From Atopsyche davidsoni (taxonomy: Eukaryota > Arthropoda > Insecta > Trichoptera > Hydrobiosidae), in contig JAILWY010000004.1 in the NCBI GenBank assembly GCA_022113835.1, positions 8,249,501-8,313,500 on the forward strand: a stretch of DNA of 64,000 nucleotides, read 5' to 3'. The first letter of the stretch is position 1. Every line of letters starts with the position of its first letter. The translations under genes and the position numbers were made by a program. Positions 43,561 through 55,010 of the stretch are shown here, piece by piece. The notes below the pieces were generated by a model. It saw only the letters and a program-made list of their open reading frames with translations. It made no database searches and was not told the origin of the DNA.

Positions 43561-43835
43561 TGAAAGGAATTAGTAAGGCATCTGATCTTGGCCTGGGGCC
43601 GCGAGTGCCGGTCGCTCCGGTGGGCGGCGGTAAGGTGAGAATGCTATTAGCATTTCCGAGTGGACGGAAGTGGGGGGGCGAGGTGGGGCGGGGGGGAGGG
43701 GCACGGACAATGGTCGCCGGACTGGGGTGGAAGGGGGGGGGGGTTGCATGCACGAGCACTGCTCGCCCGACATGCACTGCGACTGGTGACAGAAATCACT
43801 ATCTACCACTATCTCATCTTTCAAGTAGAAGCAGG
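43561..43835. other. G-rich island
   Basis: Strong plus-strand G bias from 43660 to 43745 (tgggggggcg, cgggggggaggggcac, gaaggggggggggg). Overlapping frames on both strands are composition artefacts. G-quadruplex potential. Confidence 0.5.
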
Positions 43836-44141
43836 TCTATGAACCTACTTCTTTATTATACATAATAAAATAATTTCAAAACTTTGCCTTCCTTAAATTA
43901 ATGAAGGCATAGTATTAATATCATGTTTTTTTTTAATTTTTGATAAAAATTGGTTCAAAAATACAGTGTTATAAAGCTTTTGACTAAAATTAAAACTAAG
44001 TCGCAAAAACGAGCGTCCTATTAATATTTGTTATAAATTAACACAAGCAAAATAATTGCAGGATCTTAAAAAAATGTGAATTTGTTTTCATAAATGAAAC
44101 ATTTGCTCAAAAAAATTAATTAAAATTTAAGAATTAATTAC
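43836..44141. other. AT-rich non-coding DNA
   Basis: Nothing recognisable. It ends in attaattacag, a plausible splice acceptor for the next block. Confidence 0.4.
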
Positions 44142-44295
44142 AGGGAAACTTCTTCATCAGAATGGACCGCTGCCGATGGTGGGCGCAGGTCGCCCTGCGC
44201 GTAATGGCTGTCTGCTCAGAAGTGCTCGACTCCGGTTCTGACTCCGTCATGGAGCTGCGAGACTCGTTAGAGCTCGGTAGCTTCACTGTCATGAC
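44142..44295. CDS. Candidate exon, strand ambiguous
   Basis: A GC3-rich block with splice-like borders both ways. Plus: acceptor attacag|g at 44143, open frame GNFFIRMDRCRWWAQVALRV onward, donor gac|gtatcc at 44296. Minus: acceptor catgacag| leading into 44285, open frame KLPSSNESRSSMTESEPESS, then TSEQTAITRRATCAHHRQRS, and donor ccct|gtaatt at 44141. The minus product, Ser/Glu-rich with an Arg-rich end, looks more like a protein segment; the plus acceptor looks better. I do not recognise either. Codon third-position GC is far above the surroundings, which favours a real exon on one strand. Confidence 0.3.
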
Positions 44296-46590
44296 GTATC
44301 CTTTTTCAATACACTTACACATAATACACTCACACATATATATATATATATATACACACGAGTTAATATAGTTATTGGCATTCCCTAACTAAGCATACAA
44401 TTATATTACGAATGAAAGAAATTTCTTTTAGCTATATATTTTTTGTACAAAGTGAGTGTATTCTTTGTGTATGGTCTGAGTGTGTACAAGCCAAAGCTTT
44501 TCAGATTTTTATGCTTTTTATGATAATATCAGTCATAAAAGTACTGGAATTGTTACAAGCACGGAGCCTAACGGCGTATCTTGCGAGGAGTATCTCGCCA
44601 AATAGCCCAGCAACAAATTTCAATTACTCCGTCAGATTCCTAGGGACCGCGCCATTCAAACGGAAGACGGAAGCCGGGAGGAAATTTCTTTTAATGCTTC
44701 CTTTCAAGTGTTTACGTTCGGAGCTAGTAATGTACTCGACAACTTGTAACTACGCAGACCCTCCCCCACGATGTGGTAGAATAGAAGAAGAGTCCTTCAT
44801 TAAATTATTTCATTAAGTTAGAAGTTCAGCGTACTTTGGGATCGCTTTATTAACTTACGCTAATGCAATGGGGGTGGGTGCGTAATAATACTGGAATTTA
44901 CGCCATGCGAAATGTGATAATTTGGTTAAACTTTGACAGAATTTTGATTGACTCGACGATTCTGACTTACTCAGCGAACATTAAAGAAACGCAATGTAAA
45001 TTATCATATTACGAGTACATTTTGTTCTCGATGAGATTAACCATATCACATTTTTTGGAGTAATTAGGGTAGGTTATGTTATGTAATACGTAAAAATATT
45101 AAAAATGAAATTTTATTCTACATGTTTTAATAATAACAAGAATATAATAGTATTTATATATATATATATATAAATTTTAGTTTTTTATTTTTCTAGTTGT
45201 AAAGCCTTTGAAAGCGTTTTTCATTATATACCAAAGCCCCTTTTCTATGTGCATGAAAACCACTCATTACTCCGTAGAGCGGGGCGCCTGTACTCGGCTT
45301 GTAGTGATTTACAAATCTATACGTAAGAGAAAGCTCGGCTAACGATCGTTGATAAAACGGAGAGGAGTACAAAGCGCTCGGGAATCTCAGTCAAAAAAAA
45401 AAATTAACAGATATAAAGAGGGTTGCTCACTAAGAGCGGATTGAATAAAAAGTGTCGGGTTTTTTGTAAAGGGTAAGCCGTTTATTGTTATATTAATTAT
45501 TCGCCACCTTTTAATTTAAATGTTTTAATGATAATCATTTAAATTTTGTTGAAAAGGTTGTGTTAGAGATTTTAATAAGTTAATAAACACGGTTAATAAG
45601 ATCACAGTAAAATATATTATTCAAACGATTGTATTTTACTTAAGTTTCAATACAATTCTGGTTTTGAATAATTTAATTTTTTAAAAATTACAATGTAAAA
45701 TAAATAAATATACGTAGCTATTATATATATAATAGCTACGAAGTATCATAACAAAGTTACTTTTTCCTCATTTAAACAGTAACATGTATAACAGTAACAA
45801 TAAACTGTGAAATTTAAGAACCCATAAGGATGTTAAATGGAGGTCTTTTGAACATTCAATATCTATCAGATGGAATAGAGTTACCGTCTACGGCAAATAT
45901 AAAAAAAGATTCAATACAAAAATATTACATTAGATATTTTTTTGTAAATGTATGATTTATTATGAGTTTACCCTTATAAAAGCACTATTCGTTATTTGTA
46001 TAGAAAAATAAATAGAAACTTGGATAAAACACTTGTGGATGCCCTTTCCTTAGAAACTGAAATTACTCGTCCATTACTCGGATCTTATTTTCTATCCGAC
46101 CCCATTCTCTAGCGATGAACGCCTGAAAAGAATTCTCGCAAAAGCGGAAGAATGGATGGCCCGCAAGATAAAATAACTCGGGAAACATTATTGAAAGATG
46201 TGCCACATTGTCAAAAAGTACAAAGAATTTATTGCTTTATGACTGCTGGAGATCAGTTCTTACGTATTTTATTGAATAACATTGGCCGATTAAAACCTAT
46301 TAGAATTTTTCATAAAACATTTATTAGTTATTTCATAACTTTACAGAATGACATTTAAAAAAAAAACTTTCAAACCAACTTTAGGAGCAAAAAAGCAGTT
46401 GATAGATTAATATAATATATATATTTTAATATTTCCAGTTCTACAAGCTTCGGAAAGAAGAAATACAGAATAATGCGGCTTAGGTTACCTTGGGATGATC
46501 ATGTGCATAATGGTTATATATTTGTTGAAAGGAGTTATCCGCAGTTGTCGTAATTAAAAAAGTACAATGATACGATTGTCTTTAATCCGC
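44296..46590. other. Non-coding, with balanced islands
   Basis: 44560-44900 and 45220-45400 have balanced composition. The plus 134-codon frame 44412-44816 passes from AT-rich into the first island without a domain. A TA run lies at 44337-44355 and a perfect 28-bp palindrome at 45713-45740 (arms cgtagctattatat). No gene is supported. Confidence 0.35.
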
Positions 46591-46770
46591 TTTTGTAGCA
46601 CGTGTCTGTAAAGCGCTCGCGGCACGTGGGCCTCACACGCGTGCGGCATACGGCGGGGATGATCCCGCAGGGTGGAGCACGAACTTCTCCCGAACTTGTC
46701 TGCGCAAATCACTTCCCAGGGTGCCTTACCTACTCTGTGATCAGCTCAAGGGTTGGGTCGGCGAATGAAC
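46591..46770. other. GC-rich island
   Basis: Contains cgcggcacgtgggcctcacacgcgtgcgg-type text with a CACGTG E-box. The plus frame is open from a GTG to 46823, with no domain. Candidate regulatory or exonic block. Confidence 0.25.
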
Positions 46771-47381
46771 TGGGTTCCTTTTATTTTTTTTATGAAAAAA
46801 AATTCTTGTTACACAATTTGTGACAAGAAACGTACAAAATGACTATAAAATGTTTACACAATTTTAAAATGAATAACTTAATATTGTAAGCCTTTTGACA
46901 TAAAACTTTAGTTTGAATGCCAAACTTACTTACATATTATTTAAAATCTTAAAAAGACCGCATTGTTCTGTTATATTCAGAAATGAGAAAAATCTGCATT
47001 TTGACGTGATTGAAAACTTGAAATACTTCCTTAAGATTCTTTCATATAACGCGTTTGTATTTATGGAAAATGAATTCGTACTTTTATATATCTTAATAAA
47101 ACTACTGTAAAAGTTTAAAAAATATCCTTTTAAAAATAAAATTATGCCAGCGACTGCGAATCCATTTAATTATTTAATTAGATTACGTGCACCGCACTTT
47201 ATCCTTCTTTAGGGCTCTTAATTATTTTCCTGAAATCTAGTGACTTCGTTCCCTTTGAAGTATTTTTCTTCGCGGAGTTTCCTTGGATCCGTTCATTCCC
47301 AGTGATTTTCCAAAGTTCGCGCCTTCGTGTCCCGATAATAACCCCCGCGCCACCACGTCCTCTATACAAATCAAAACTTAC
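46771..47381. other. Non-coding, AT-rich then balanced
   Basis: AT-rich to 47180; 47199-47381 is balanced and would be intronic 3' of the candidate minus exon. No gene is supported. Confidence 0.35.
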
Positions 47382-47459
47382 TGGATTGCCACACACATGG
47401 CACCCGAGGCGGCCACTATATACAGCCTTCTCTATAAATGTACATGCCTTCCTTAAATA
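47382..47459 (-). CDS. Candidate 78-bp minus-strand exon
   Basis: On the minus strand, a good acceptor (ctttatttatcatttag|t) and a strong donor (cca|gtaagt, first intron base 47381) bound 78 bp, exactly 26 codons. Only one frame is open: YLRKACTFIEKAVYSGRLGC then HVCGNP. It has three Cys and a His but no known domain pattern. Read without splicing the frame continues to a stop at 47199, which also fits an unspliced ORF. Splice-like borders arise by chance in long DNA, so this is tentative. Confidence 0.22.
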
Positions 47460-49090
47460 CTAAATGATAAATAAAGAATTTTGAAAGTTAAGAAGTTTTT
47501 TTTTTCTTTAATATAATTTTTAAAATATTTTTTGTATTATTATGGAACAGCAAAAAAAGTAAATTTTAACTAGTAAAGTAATAAGAAAAATTCATATTAT
47601 AAAATCAAATAAAATATTACAGAATAATTTGATTTTCTTATCAATTTTAATAGCTTGACGGTAAATAAAGAGTTTATGTGAAAGTTTTTAAAATACATAG
47701 TTTATTAACCTGAGGTATTCCCCTGGGTTACAATCAATATATCTGTTCAAATAAAATCTGTATTCGATAATAAAAGTAACAGCTATCAATTTAAATATGC
47801 GGTTTATTTAATAGCATTTAAGAATATATTTTTCTTCGTGAAGTATTGAATATAAACATCAAGTAATTGCCCTGCCTTCGGTTCAGTGTTTTTGGGAACA
47901 AATCTCAGGATATTTTTATGACTCCTCCACATAGCTTAATGGCAACTTTCGGTATTAGAGCCGAGATATCCCGGCGGCCTCTTCGCGGCGGAAGCTCTCC
48001 CCGCTCCCTCCCTGGCCTACTGAAGGGGAGAATGTGAAAAAAGAAGTGAAATTACCGTTTCCACAGGGAGACAATGGAGCTTCGTACTTGCAAGAACAAT
48101 GAGTACTTAACAATTAATATACTCATCAAATGCTCAAGATATATAAATTCACGCTTTTATGTAATTATACGACGTTTAAAGAAATTTAAATTTTCAATGT
48201 CGTGATTTTTATAGCGTTGCTTATATTCCCATTCTTGATTGTCTCTATTGATCGGTAAGCAGTGGTTAAGGATATATATATATATTCTCTATTATTTTTA
48301 AAAAGGTACAAGACAAATTCAGTATTGAAGGAAAGAATAATGATTTGTTAATTGTTATTGTGGTGACTTAACTGATGAATTTCGGTGACGTGTGTAAAGT
48401 GCCCCAGTAAAGTATATTTTTGGGCTATTTACTTAAAATAAAAGGGACCTTAATCATTTGATGGACGACTTCATTCATCTTGGTGTTTCCCACCGCATAG
48501 GGTTTATGCGGCGTAGGCTCAGCTATCCGATCAAGGCCAGCTCAGAGAGGGGATGATCTTTCTCGCGATCTTTTGTTCTATTTACTATTTCCAGGTTTCC
48601 ATTTTGTATTAAAAAAATGGAAAGGTGATCATAGTGACCAAATATATTTAGGTTTGTAAGAAGAATAAATGATTTTTCCATTTTTGGACTAATTATGACA
48701 TTGTGGGGTAGCTTCTTATTTAAAATTGATATTAGGTATTTGGGTGCCGTGTCGTTATTTTTTGGTATTATTTCAATATATTATTTTCTATATATTATAT
48801 GTAATTGGTGCTGGAGCCATCTTTTGAAAACTGGTTGAAAAAGATCGATCTTCAGGGAATTACACGAAAATAGCCCAGTACTGGGGCCGAACGTTGGAAC
48901 ACCTAAAAAGTAGAAACCCGGTATAATACTCAAGAAATACAAAAAATACCACCAAAACTACAAACAAATAACTTTTTTAAAAGAGCCACAAAGAAAAAGA
49001 AATTATCTTAGTTATCTTAAAAATAATTTTTGCTGTTACATTGTAGTCACCAAAAAAAATCAAAGCTTTAATTTTTCCATATATGTAATT
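47460..49090. other. Non-coding, with two islands
   Basis: 47930-48110 (cccggcggcctcttcgcggc) and 48440-48560 are balanced. The second contains the hairpin gcataaac/gggtttatgc-like text near 48497 and a minus-strand string gggaaacaccaagatg. No gene is supported. Confidence 0.35.
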
Positions 49091-49294
49091 TTTTTACTTT
49101 AATATTGGATGGCGTTTTTGATGTAAGTAATGATTCCTTAAGACCACCCACTCCGCCGGCTCGCACGGCACACAGAACACGTTTAGGTATTTTTCCACGA
49201 GTGCTTCCTTTATACGTCTCCCCCCAGAAGAGAATACGGCCACTCGGGTTGTTTTCTTTGGAAATAGTTTTCCAGCGTTTATTATTGCCCCCAG

Positions 49295-49403
49295 TAACCG
49301 CAGATGCCAGTCTCTATGTGGGGAATGAGGTCGAACAAAGCCAAGTCTGATGAGGCCTCGGCGGCGACTGCTAGCGCCACGCACGGCACCCGCGGCACGC
49401 GGA
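49295..49403 (+). CDS. Candidate first coding exon
   Basis: A fair acceptor (ttattattgcccccag, ending 49294) is followed after nine bases by ATG at 49304, opening MPVSMWGMRSNKAKSDEASA then ATASATHGTRGTR, with a GTAAGC donor at 49404 in phase 1. Third codon positions are strongly G/C against AT-rich flanks, and the Ala/Ser/Thr-rich, basic N-terminus looks protein-like. A minus frame (49094-49531) is also open across the block, which weakens the call. Unspliced, the plus frame runs to 49510. No family recognised. Confidence 0.3.
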
Positions 49404-50095
49404 GTAAGCTCGCGCACAACGGTGACTCGAGTCTGCCAATTTATTTCTTTTACAAAGTAAATATAAAAAAAAGCTATATATATAATATCAAACAAGGGTA
49501 TAGAAAATAAAAGGATTTCTTTATTGTGCAAAGAAATTAGTTTGTATGAGGCGGTTGTAAGGTATGCCTATATGTGAATTGATATTTTTTTTCTAGGTTT
49601 AGTATACTTTGTGATTTGCTTTAACAAAATATTATAACAGAAGCTGTTATGTTTTTATGAAAGGATATAAACCCTCTTCGGTCGCCATCTTGCTTGATAA
49701 GTTCCCCTGCTCGAGGGCGCTCCCATTCTCAAAAGCGGGACTTATGGCGGCAAATGCCAGGCTGACCATCCTAAATGCGGGATTAGAGGGCTGCGGACTT
49801 AAGAGGTTAATCCTGAAAAGACCTCGATGTTAAAAGGGATTTAGTGCCGATAGTGCAGAGACTGTCTCCCTGGTAATCTGTTCTCGAGTATTTTCTGTCG
49901 GTGTTCGAACACAATCGGCGCAGTAGAGAATATCCAACAGAACCACGATTGAATCCATGCTTCTATAATTTTTTTTAGTATTAATAAAATATTGTATTAC
50001 AAGAATTTATTTAAATTGAAATATCAAGTCAAAAAAAAACAAGTATTTTTTGAAATGTTTAAATATATTTTTGGTATTTCGGGTAAGTAAACTGC
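49404..50095. other. Non-coding, with balanced block at 49660-49930
   Basis: The block holds tcgccatcttgcttgat (a YY1/PHO-like GCCAT) and ctcgagggcgctcccattctc. No frame is supported. Confidence 0.3.
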
Positions 50096-50300
50096 GTATA
50101 AGAGCATTCACGTCGCGAGCAGGTCACGGGAAGTGATGCGGCAGTTAGGATTTCCGCGATCGCGTAATTTGATTTTATACTGTCGGGGATCAGTCCGGCC
50201 CGCCGCCTCCTTGTATCTCCGCGATAATGCATGCGGGGCCGGCCAGCCCGTTAGGGATATTTTATTACGCACTCATGTCCGGTTTACAGTATTCTATTAA
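50096..50300. other. GC-rich island
   Basis: ggggccggccagcccgttag at 50234 and gatattttattacgcactc with a Hox/Cdx-type TTTTATTAC. An ATG at 50136 opens 54 codons (MRQLGFPRSRN...) to 50300, likely by chance. Candidate regulatory DNA. Confidence 0.3.
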
Positions 50301-50961
50301 AGTTACGTATGTATGCGAGCTCGTACTTAAAGGTCAGTGTGCGATTTTACGTAGAAAATAGAAAATATATTTCATGAAGAAACTTAGCTCCATAAATATG
50401 CCGCAAACTGCCTGGGAAATGTCTGTAGTTTGCTTGTACAAGGAGAAAAACAAGAAAACGTTATCAGAGCCTTGAATAAGAAAAAAAATCAATAAATTTT
50501 CTGATATTATCTATAAATGAGTTTTGTGATACAAAGCGTGCAATAAAACAGCTCAAACAAATAAATACACTTATTTGATTAGGAATAATCTCTTTAAGCA
50601 GTGTGGCTCAATAGATAATTTAAAAAAATAACATAGTGATTGCTATACGTTTAGATTCACAAAACAGTAAAAAAAGCAAACCAATAAATAATATATCATA
50701 TTTTATAAAAATTCGAGATATTTATATTAAACAATACATTATAAAACATAACTATATTTTTGTGAAAATATATTTATGTTAATGAAAGAAAGAGTCACAT
50801 ATTATTAATATATGATTCTTTCTTACAACTATATTATTAATGAAAGAAAGAGTCACAAATGAAAGAGTCTTGCACAGAATGCGCAAAAAAGGAAACTCTT
50901 GACGTTGGTAAAAAAGCGGAAGGTCTCCTTTTTTGGCCAAATTTTTCGTAACAATAAATAA
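50301..50961. other. Non-coding, short direct repeats
   Basis: AT-rich. The phrase aatgaaagaaagagtcaca occurs at about 50780 and 50839, with an inverted gattctttctt between them. No gene. Confidence 0.45.
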
Positions 50962-51126
50962 AGCATCCTCCAGCTGATTGTCCAAGGAAAAAAGGGCATT
51001 GGAAGAATGAAGTTTACGTGGATGCGGAATTTGCGCCAGTGGCTGGAGATCGGAAGTGCGGTTGGATTGTTGAGACTAGCCCAGAATAGGGATATGTTCG
51101 AGGAAATGGTCACCAACCTCCTATGA
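50962..51126 (+). pseudogene. LINE reverse-transcriptase C-terminus remnant
   Basis: In one plus frame after a TAA at 50959-50961 the translation reads SILQLIVQGKKGIGRMKFTW then MRNLRQWLEIGSAVGLLRLA and QNRDMFEEMVTNLL, ending at TGA. This is the familiar C-terminal tail of insect non-LTR retrotransposon polymerases: a basic GK-G-GR linker, W-NL-RQW, then a short A-R-R helix and ANL-type end. The upstream polymerase domain is missing, so it is a 5'-truncated fossil. AT-rich 3' flank; target duplication not defined. Confidence 0.7.
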
Positions 51127-52327
51127 AGAAAGACATCAGAAAAAGAAGATAATTATTAATATATAAACAAATAATGAAAAATACGCCCAAATGTAATCAG
51201 ATAACAAATTTTCATATTAAATTTTATTTGTTAGTTTATAATGTCTTATAAAAATATCAATTTAGAACTAAATTATGTTTATATAATATAAAGCTTTGTT
51301 GAATTTGTTAATTTACAAATTAAAAAAATTGTGATTAATGTTGCGTGAGATTAACTTATAAAAATATAATTTGATTGGACGAATTCTTCTGCAAAATATT
51401 TTGATAGCACATACATTGAAGAATTAACGTCTATAGTATTTATTGCACGCTCGTAGCCAAACTTTATTTTAGTTTGAAATCAAGAAAAATGAGATTCTGA
51501 AGTAGTTTTCTTACCAAAGAACACCATGTGTAAATTTGTGTGTTAAAACTTTGAAACACTTTAGATACCAAAAAATACTTAAGATACGAAATTTTTTGTT
51601 AGAAATTCAAATAAAAATTTACTCGACCCATTATTATATTTTCTAGCAAATTATAATCATAAAGTGTTATGATGAGCTGCAGTCGAGTGCCACTTTACTA
51701 ACCAGCCAAATTGAATTGTTCCTGTTTATATGTCATTCACTGAAATAATATAACTACGTAGGTGTGCTCACATAACAGTTAATAAATATGTATTTTATAA
51801 TATGTGTATTATACTTTTGACTACTCACCGCGTATGTTCGTTAAATTTTGAACCATAATTCTCGCGTGGGTGATTACCTGTCAGCAGGATGCCTGTATGT
51901 AAAATTTTATGCGTATACATATAAAGCGTGGCATACATATACCTATTTAGAATCTACGTACCGAGGCATATTATATTTAAATTTAATTTAATTCCAAATA
52001 CGTATAAAATAAATTCACGGACTATTTCCTGAATAAAAAAGTATCTGAATAGTGCTTAGGCAGAAAAAAGATCACCGATTGCACGAATAAGTAATGAAAT
52101 TCCACTGCTTTATTTACGCTCAAAAACACTGTCTAATCACAAAGGCTTAAGGCTTTTAAACACACTGAATTCTATTTTATATCAAATATAGAATGTATAA
52201 CATTTATTGATTTATTTTTGCTGCAACGGCCATTGTCGTTTAAAACTTGTCGGAGAATTTGATTTTTTTTACCTAAGAGAATAAATTTTGTACGAGTTCG
52301 ATAAAAGTATAAAGGGCCCTTTTGGCG
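51127..52327. other. AT-rich non-coding DNA
   Basis: No gene recognised; possibly includes the 3' UTR of the LINE remnant in its first bases. Confidence 0.45.
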
Positions 52328-52492
52328 ATGAATAATTCAAAAGAATATTCAATTACTCTTTGTTATCATAGAAAAGATGTAATGTTTTTGTATGAAACGG
52401 AGCAGGCCGAGGTGTCAGGCAGCGGCGTGCGCCGCGTGATAGAGAGTGTAGCGCTTGTAACAATGATCGATGAACCTTTCGCAGGGCGTTAG
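52328..52492 (+). CDS. Candidate small ORF, 54 aa
   Basis: ATG at 52328 opens MNNSKEYSITLCYHRKDVMF then LYETEQAEVSGSGVRRVIES and VALVTMIDEPFAGR, ending at TAG. The frame crosses from AT-rich into GC-rich DNA without a stop and the product has a balanced, protein-like make-up. A TATA-like gtataaaggg lies about 20 bp upstream. A minus frame is also open here. No family recognised. Confidence 0.22.
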   Translation: MNNSKEYSITLCYHRKDVMFLYETEQAEVSGSGVRRVIESVALVTMIDEPFAGR

Positions 52493-53510
52493 GGAGTACT
52501 TTAATACCAGATATGTAACGCCGTAGACTCGAAAACACACATATTAAAACAGCAATCATTAATCTTAAGTAGCAATACCGGGATATATGTAAGAGTTATT
52601 TGATAGAAATTTTGATACAGACGTGTTTGCAGTACGTTTATAATACACAAGCTTTAGAGGCTTTGTTCAAAATAAATCATTGTCAGTCATCGTTAATTTT
52701 AAAATAATGTTATTTAAAACCATGGCATAATGGTTAAGGAGATGCAGGTTATTTGCGGTTGGATTGGCGTGCCTCGATGAGTACTGCTCTAATAATTTTA
52801 AAAAAATAAAAGAATTTTTAAAGTATGTATAAATAATTAATATGATAAAATTAGTATTTTTCCGACATAATGCTGAATTAGTTACGATGACACACATTAT
52901 ATAAGACATCCATATAATTTCCCAAACATCACAGCCATCAAAAACAGTCGAGGTTTATGATTCATCAAATTTACTAAAATTCGTATGGATTAAGTTATGG
53001 ATATGATACATGCAGTAGTTGCAAACTGATTTTTTTTACAGCTTTTTTTGTCCTAGGTGCTTCAAATGTGATGCCTAAGAACTTCCCAACGAGAGGTTTT
53101 CGTAATATTTAAAGAGACCGAGTAGACGACAGAATTTCATTATTTTATTTTTATGCCCAAAAACAGCATTTCGCGAGAGCATTTATCCGAGGGGCGGTAA
53201 GCAGAGAGCTTTGCACGAGATTGATTTATGGCGATTTATAGAGGGAAAAGAAAATGAAACGAGCAGCGTCGGTAGTTCCATCATCGTAAAGAAAGAGAAA
53301 CAAATCACTCAATATCTTTTAAAATATTCCATTCTTTATATCGTAATTGCTTCCATTTTGTAATTCATAAAAAGAACTAAGCGACATTAAGCTGAGCAAA
53401 AGAAGTAAAGCCCGTATTTCAAAAAAATGTAGCCATTAAAAACTATGTGGTATTTGAATCAACGAGATGCAACGATTGCAATGTTTCACTACTCGATATA
53501 TAAATTTATT
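52493..53510. other. Non-coding, mostly AT-rich
   Basis: 52725-52785 has a faint tRNA-like phrase (tggcataatggttaaggag) without a matching B-box. 53130-53290 is slightly balanced. Nothing further. Confidence 0.4.
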
Positions 53511-53708
<198 letters not shown>

Positions 53709-55010
53709 ATATCACAGGTAGAGTCCGGCTCCGTAATAATTTGCAGTAGTTGTGAGCCTTGTTATTGTATCAAAGAAATTATAATGCAATCAGGGCCGCA
53801 CTTCCCAAAACCGAGTTTGGTATAATCCTCCTGTTGAGTTATATTGTTTTTGGAAAACGAGTTACTGTTGCACTGAAAACCCTTTTGTCGGCGATATCAT
53901 ACTTCCTATACTATGAAACACACAAAAGAAGATATAGGCATTCAATGTCATATACTGTAGAAGTTATGCACAAAGTAAATGAAAACACTTGTGAAATTTA
54001 CGTTGAATGATTTAAATGCGTCTGAAAACAACAAATCTCATTTAATACTTCAAAGAATCAAATGAAATTTTAAAAAAAAATTAATTTACATTATCTTCTT
54101 ATACTGATTTGATCAGTATTTGTGACTATATCTCCAACATTTTTATTGTGAGAAGTTTCTTATAATACATAACTGTAAAGTACTTGTAAATAACTACTTT
54201 CAATACATATTAAAATTTATTTTCAACACAAAAATATTTTTGTATTTTAGGGATAGTATAAATTCTAAGGTAATATTTTTTTCAATACTTTAGGAATGGA
54301 AGCACAGTAGGCAGAACTAAAAATAAAATATTAAGATTGCTCAAATTTTCTAAACCCAATTTGTCTCAGCCGGAAATTGGATTTAATACGTAAAAGCACA
54401 AGCTGAATATATTTCTAGCCATTTTTCTTATTTTTAAGCAAGAAATATTCTCAATCACAGTACACGAGAACTTTTTCCTTAAACTACGGTTGGTAAAATT
54501 AAGATTCTGATTAATAAATATTTTCTTGAACAAGAAAAAGGTGTTCTGTAACACATGTAAAATGATATATTTATAAATAATATCTCATGACAAATAACAG
54601 TATTTTAATATTATTAATTGTTTGATCAAATTTTTTTTTTACAAAAATTATTGTATTTTGAATAATATATACGCTTTTACCAAACATGAAATTTATTAAT
54701 AATTCGTTTATTTTACAATAAGATGCGTACTTACAGGTTAAAAAAACACCTTTTTTTTCAAGCATCTACAGTTCTCATAATGTACGTATAGCCTCAAACT
54801 AGCAGCACTGAAATATAACTGCCCTTCTATTTACACACTCCTTATTTTTCAAGATAAATTTAACGAATAAAAAAATAAAAGCGTTCATTTACTCATACAC
54901 TCATAAAAGTTTAAAAAACACAAAGTAACCATTTAAAAATTTAAAACAAAAGAGATTCAGCGGATGGGCGGGCTTTTCTATATATTATAAACTTGAATGG
55001 GCAGATTATA
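53709..55010. other. AT-rich non-coding DNA
   Basis: No gene, RNA or repeat family recognised. Confidence 0.5.

Noticed and set aside
44412..44816. 134-aa plus ORF with hydrophobic N-terminal part
   Set aside because: No recognisable domain, composition changes midway, no promoter or splice support.
45713..45740. 28-bp perfect palindrome (cgtagctattatat arms)
   Set aside because: Centred on a TA run in AT-rich DNA, with no target duplication or family; probably chance.
49094..49531. 145-aa minus ORF
   Set aside because: It runs from AT-coded hydrophobic sequence through a GC-rich island with no domain; openness is explained by composition, and the plus candidate has better start and splice signals. 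Not fully excluded.
52725..52785. Possible tRNA or SINE (tggcataatggttaagg)
   Set aside because: A-box-like phrase only; no B-box or foldable cloverleaf found by eye.
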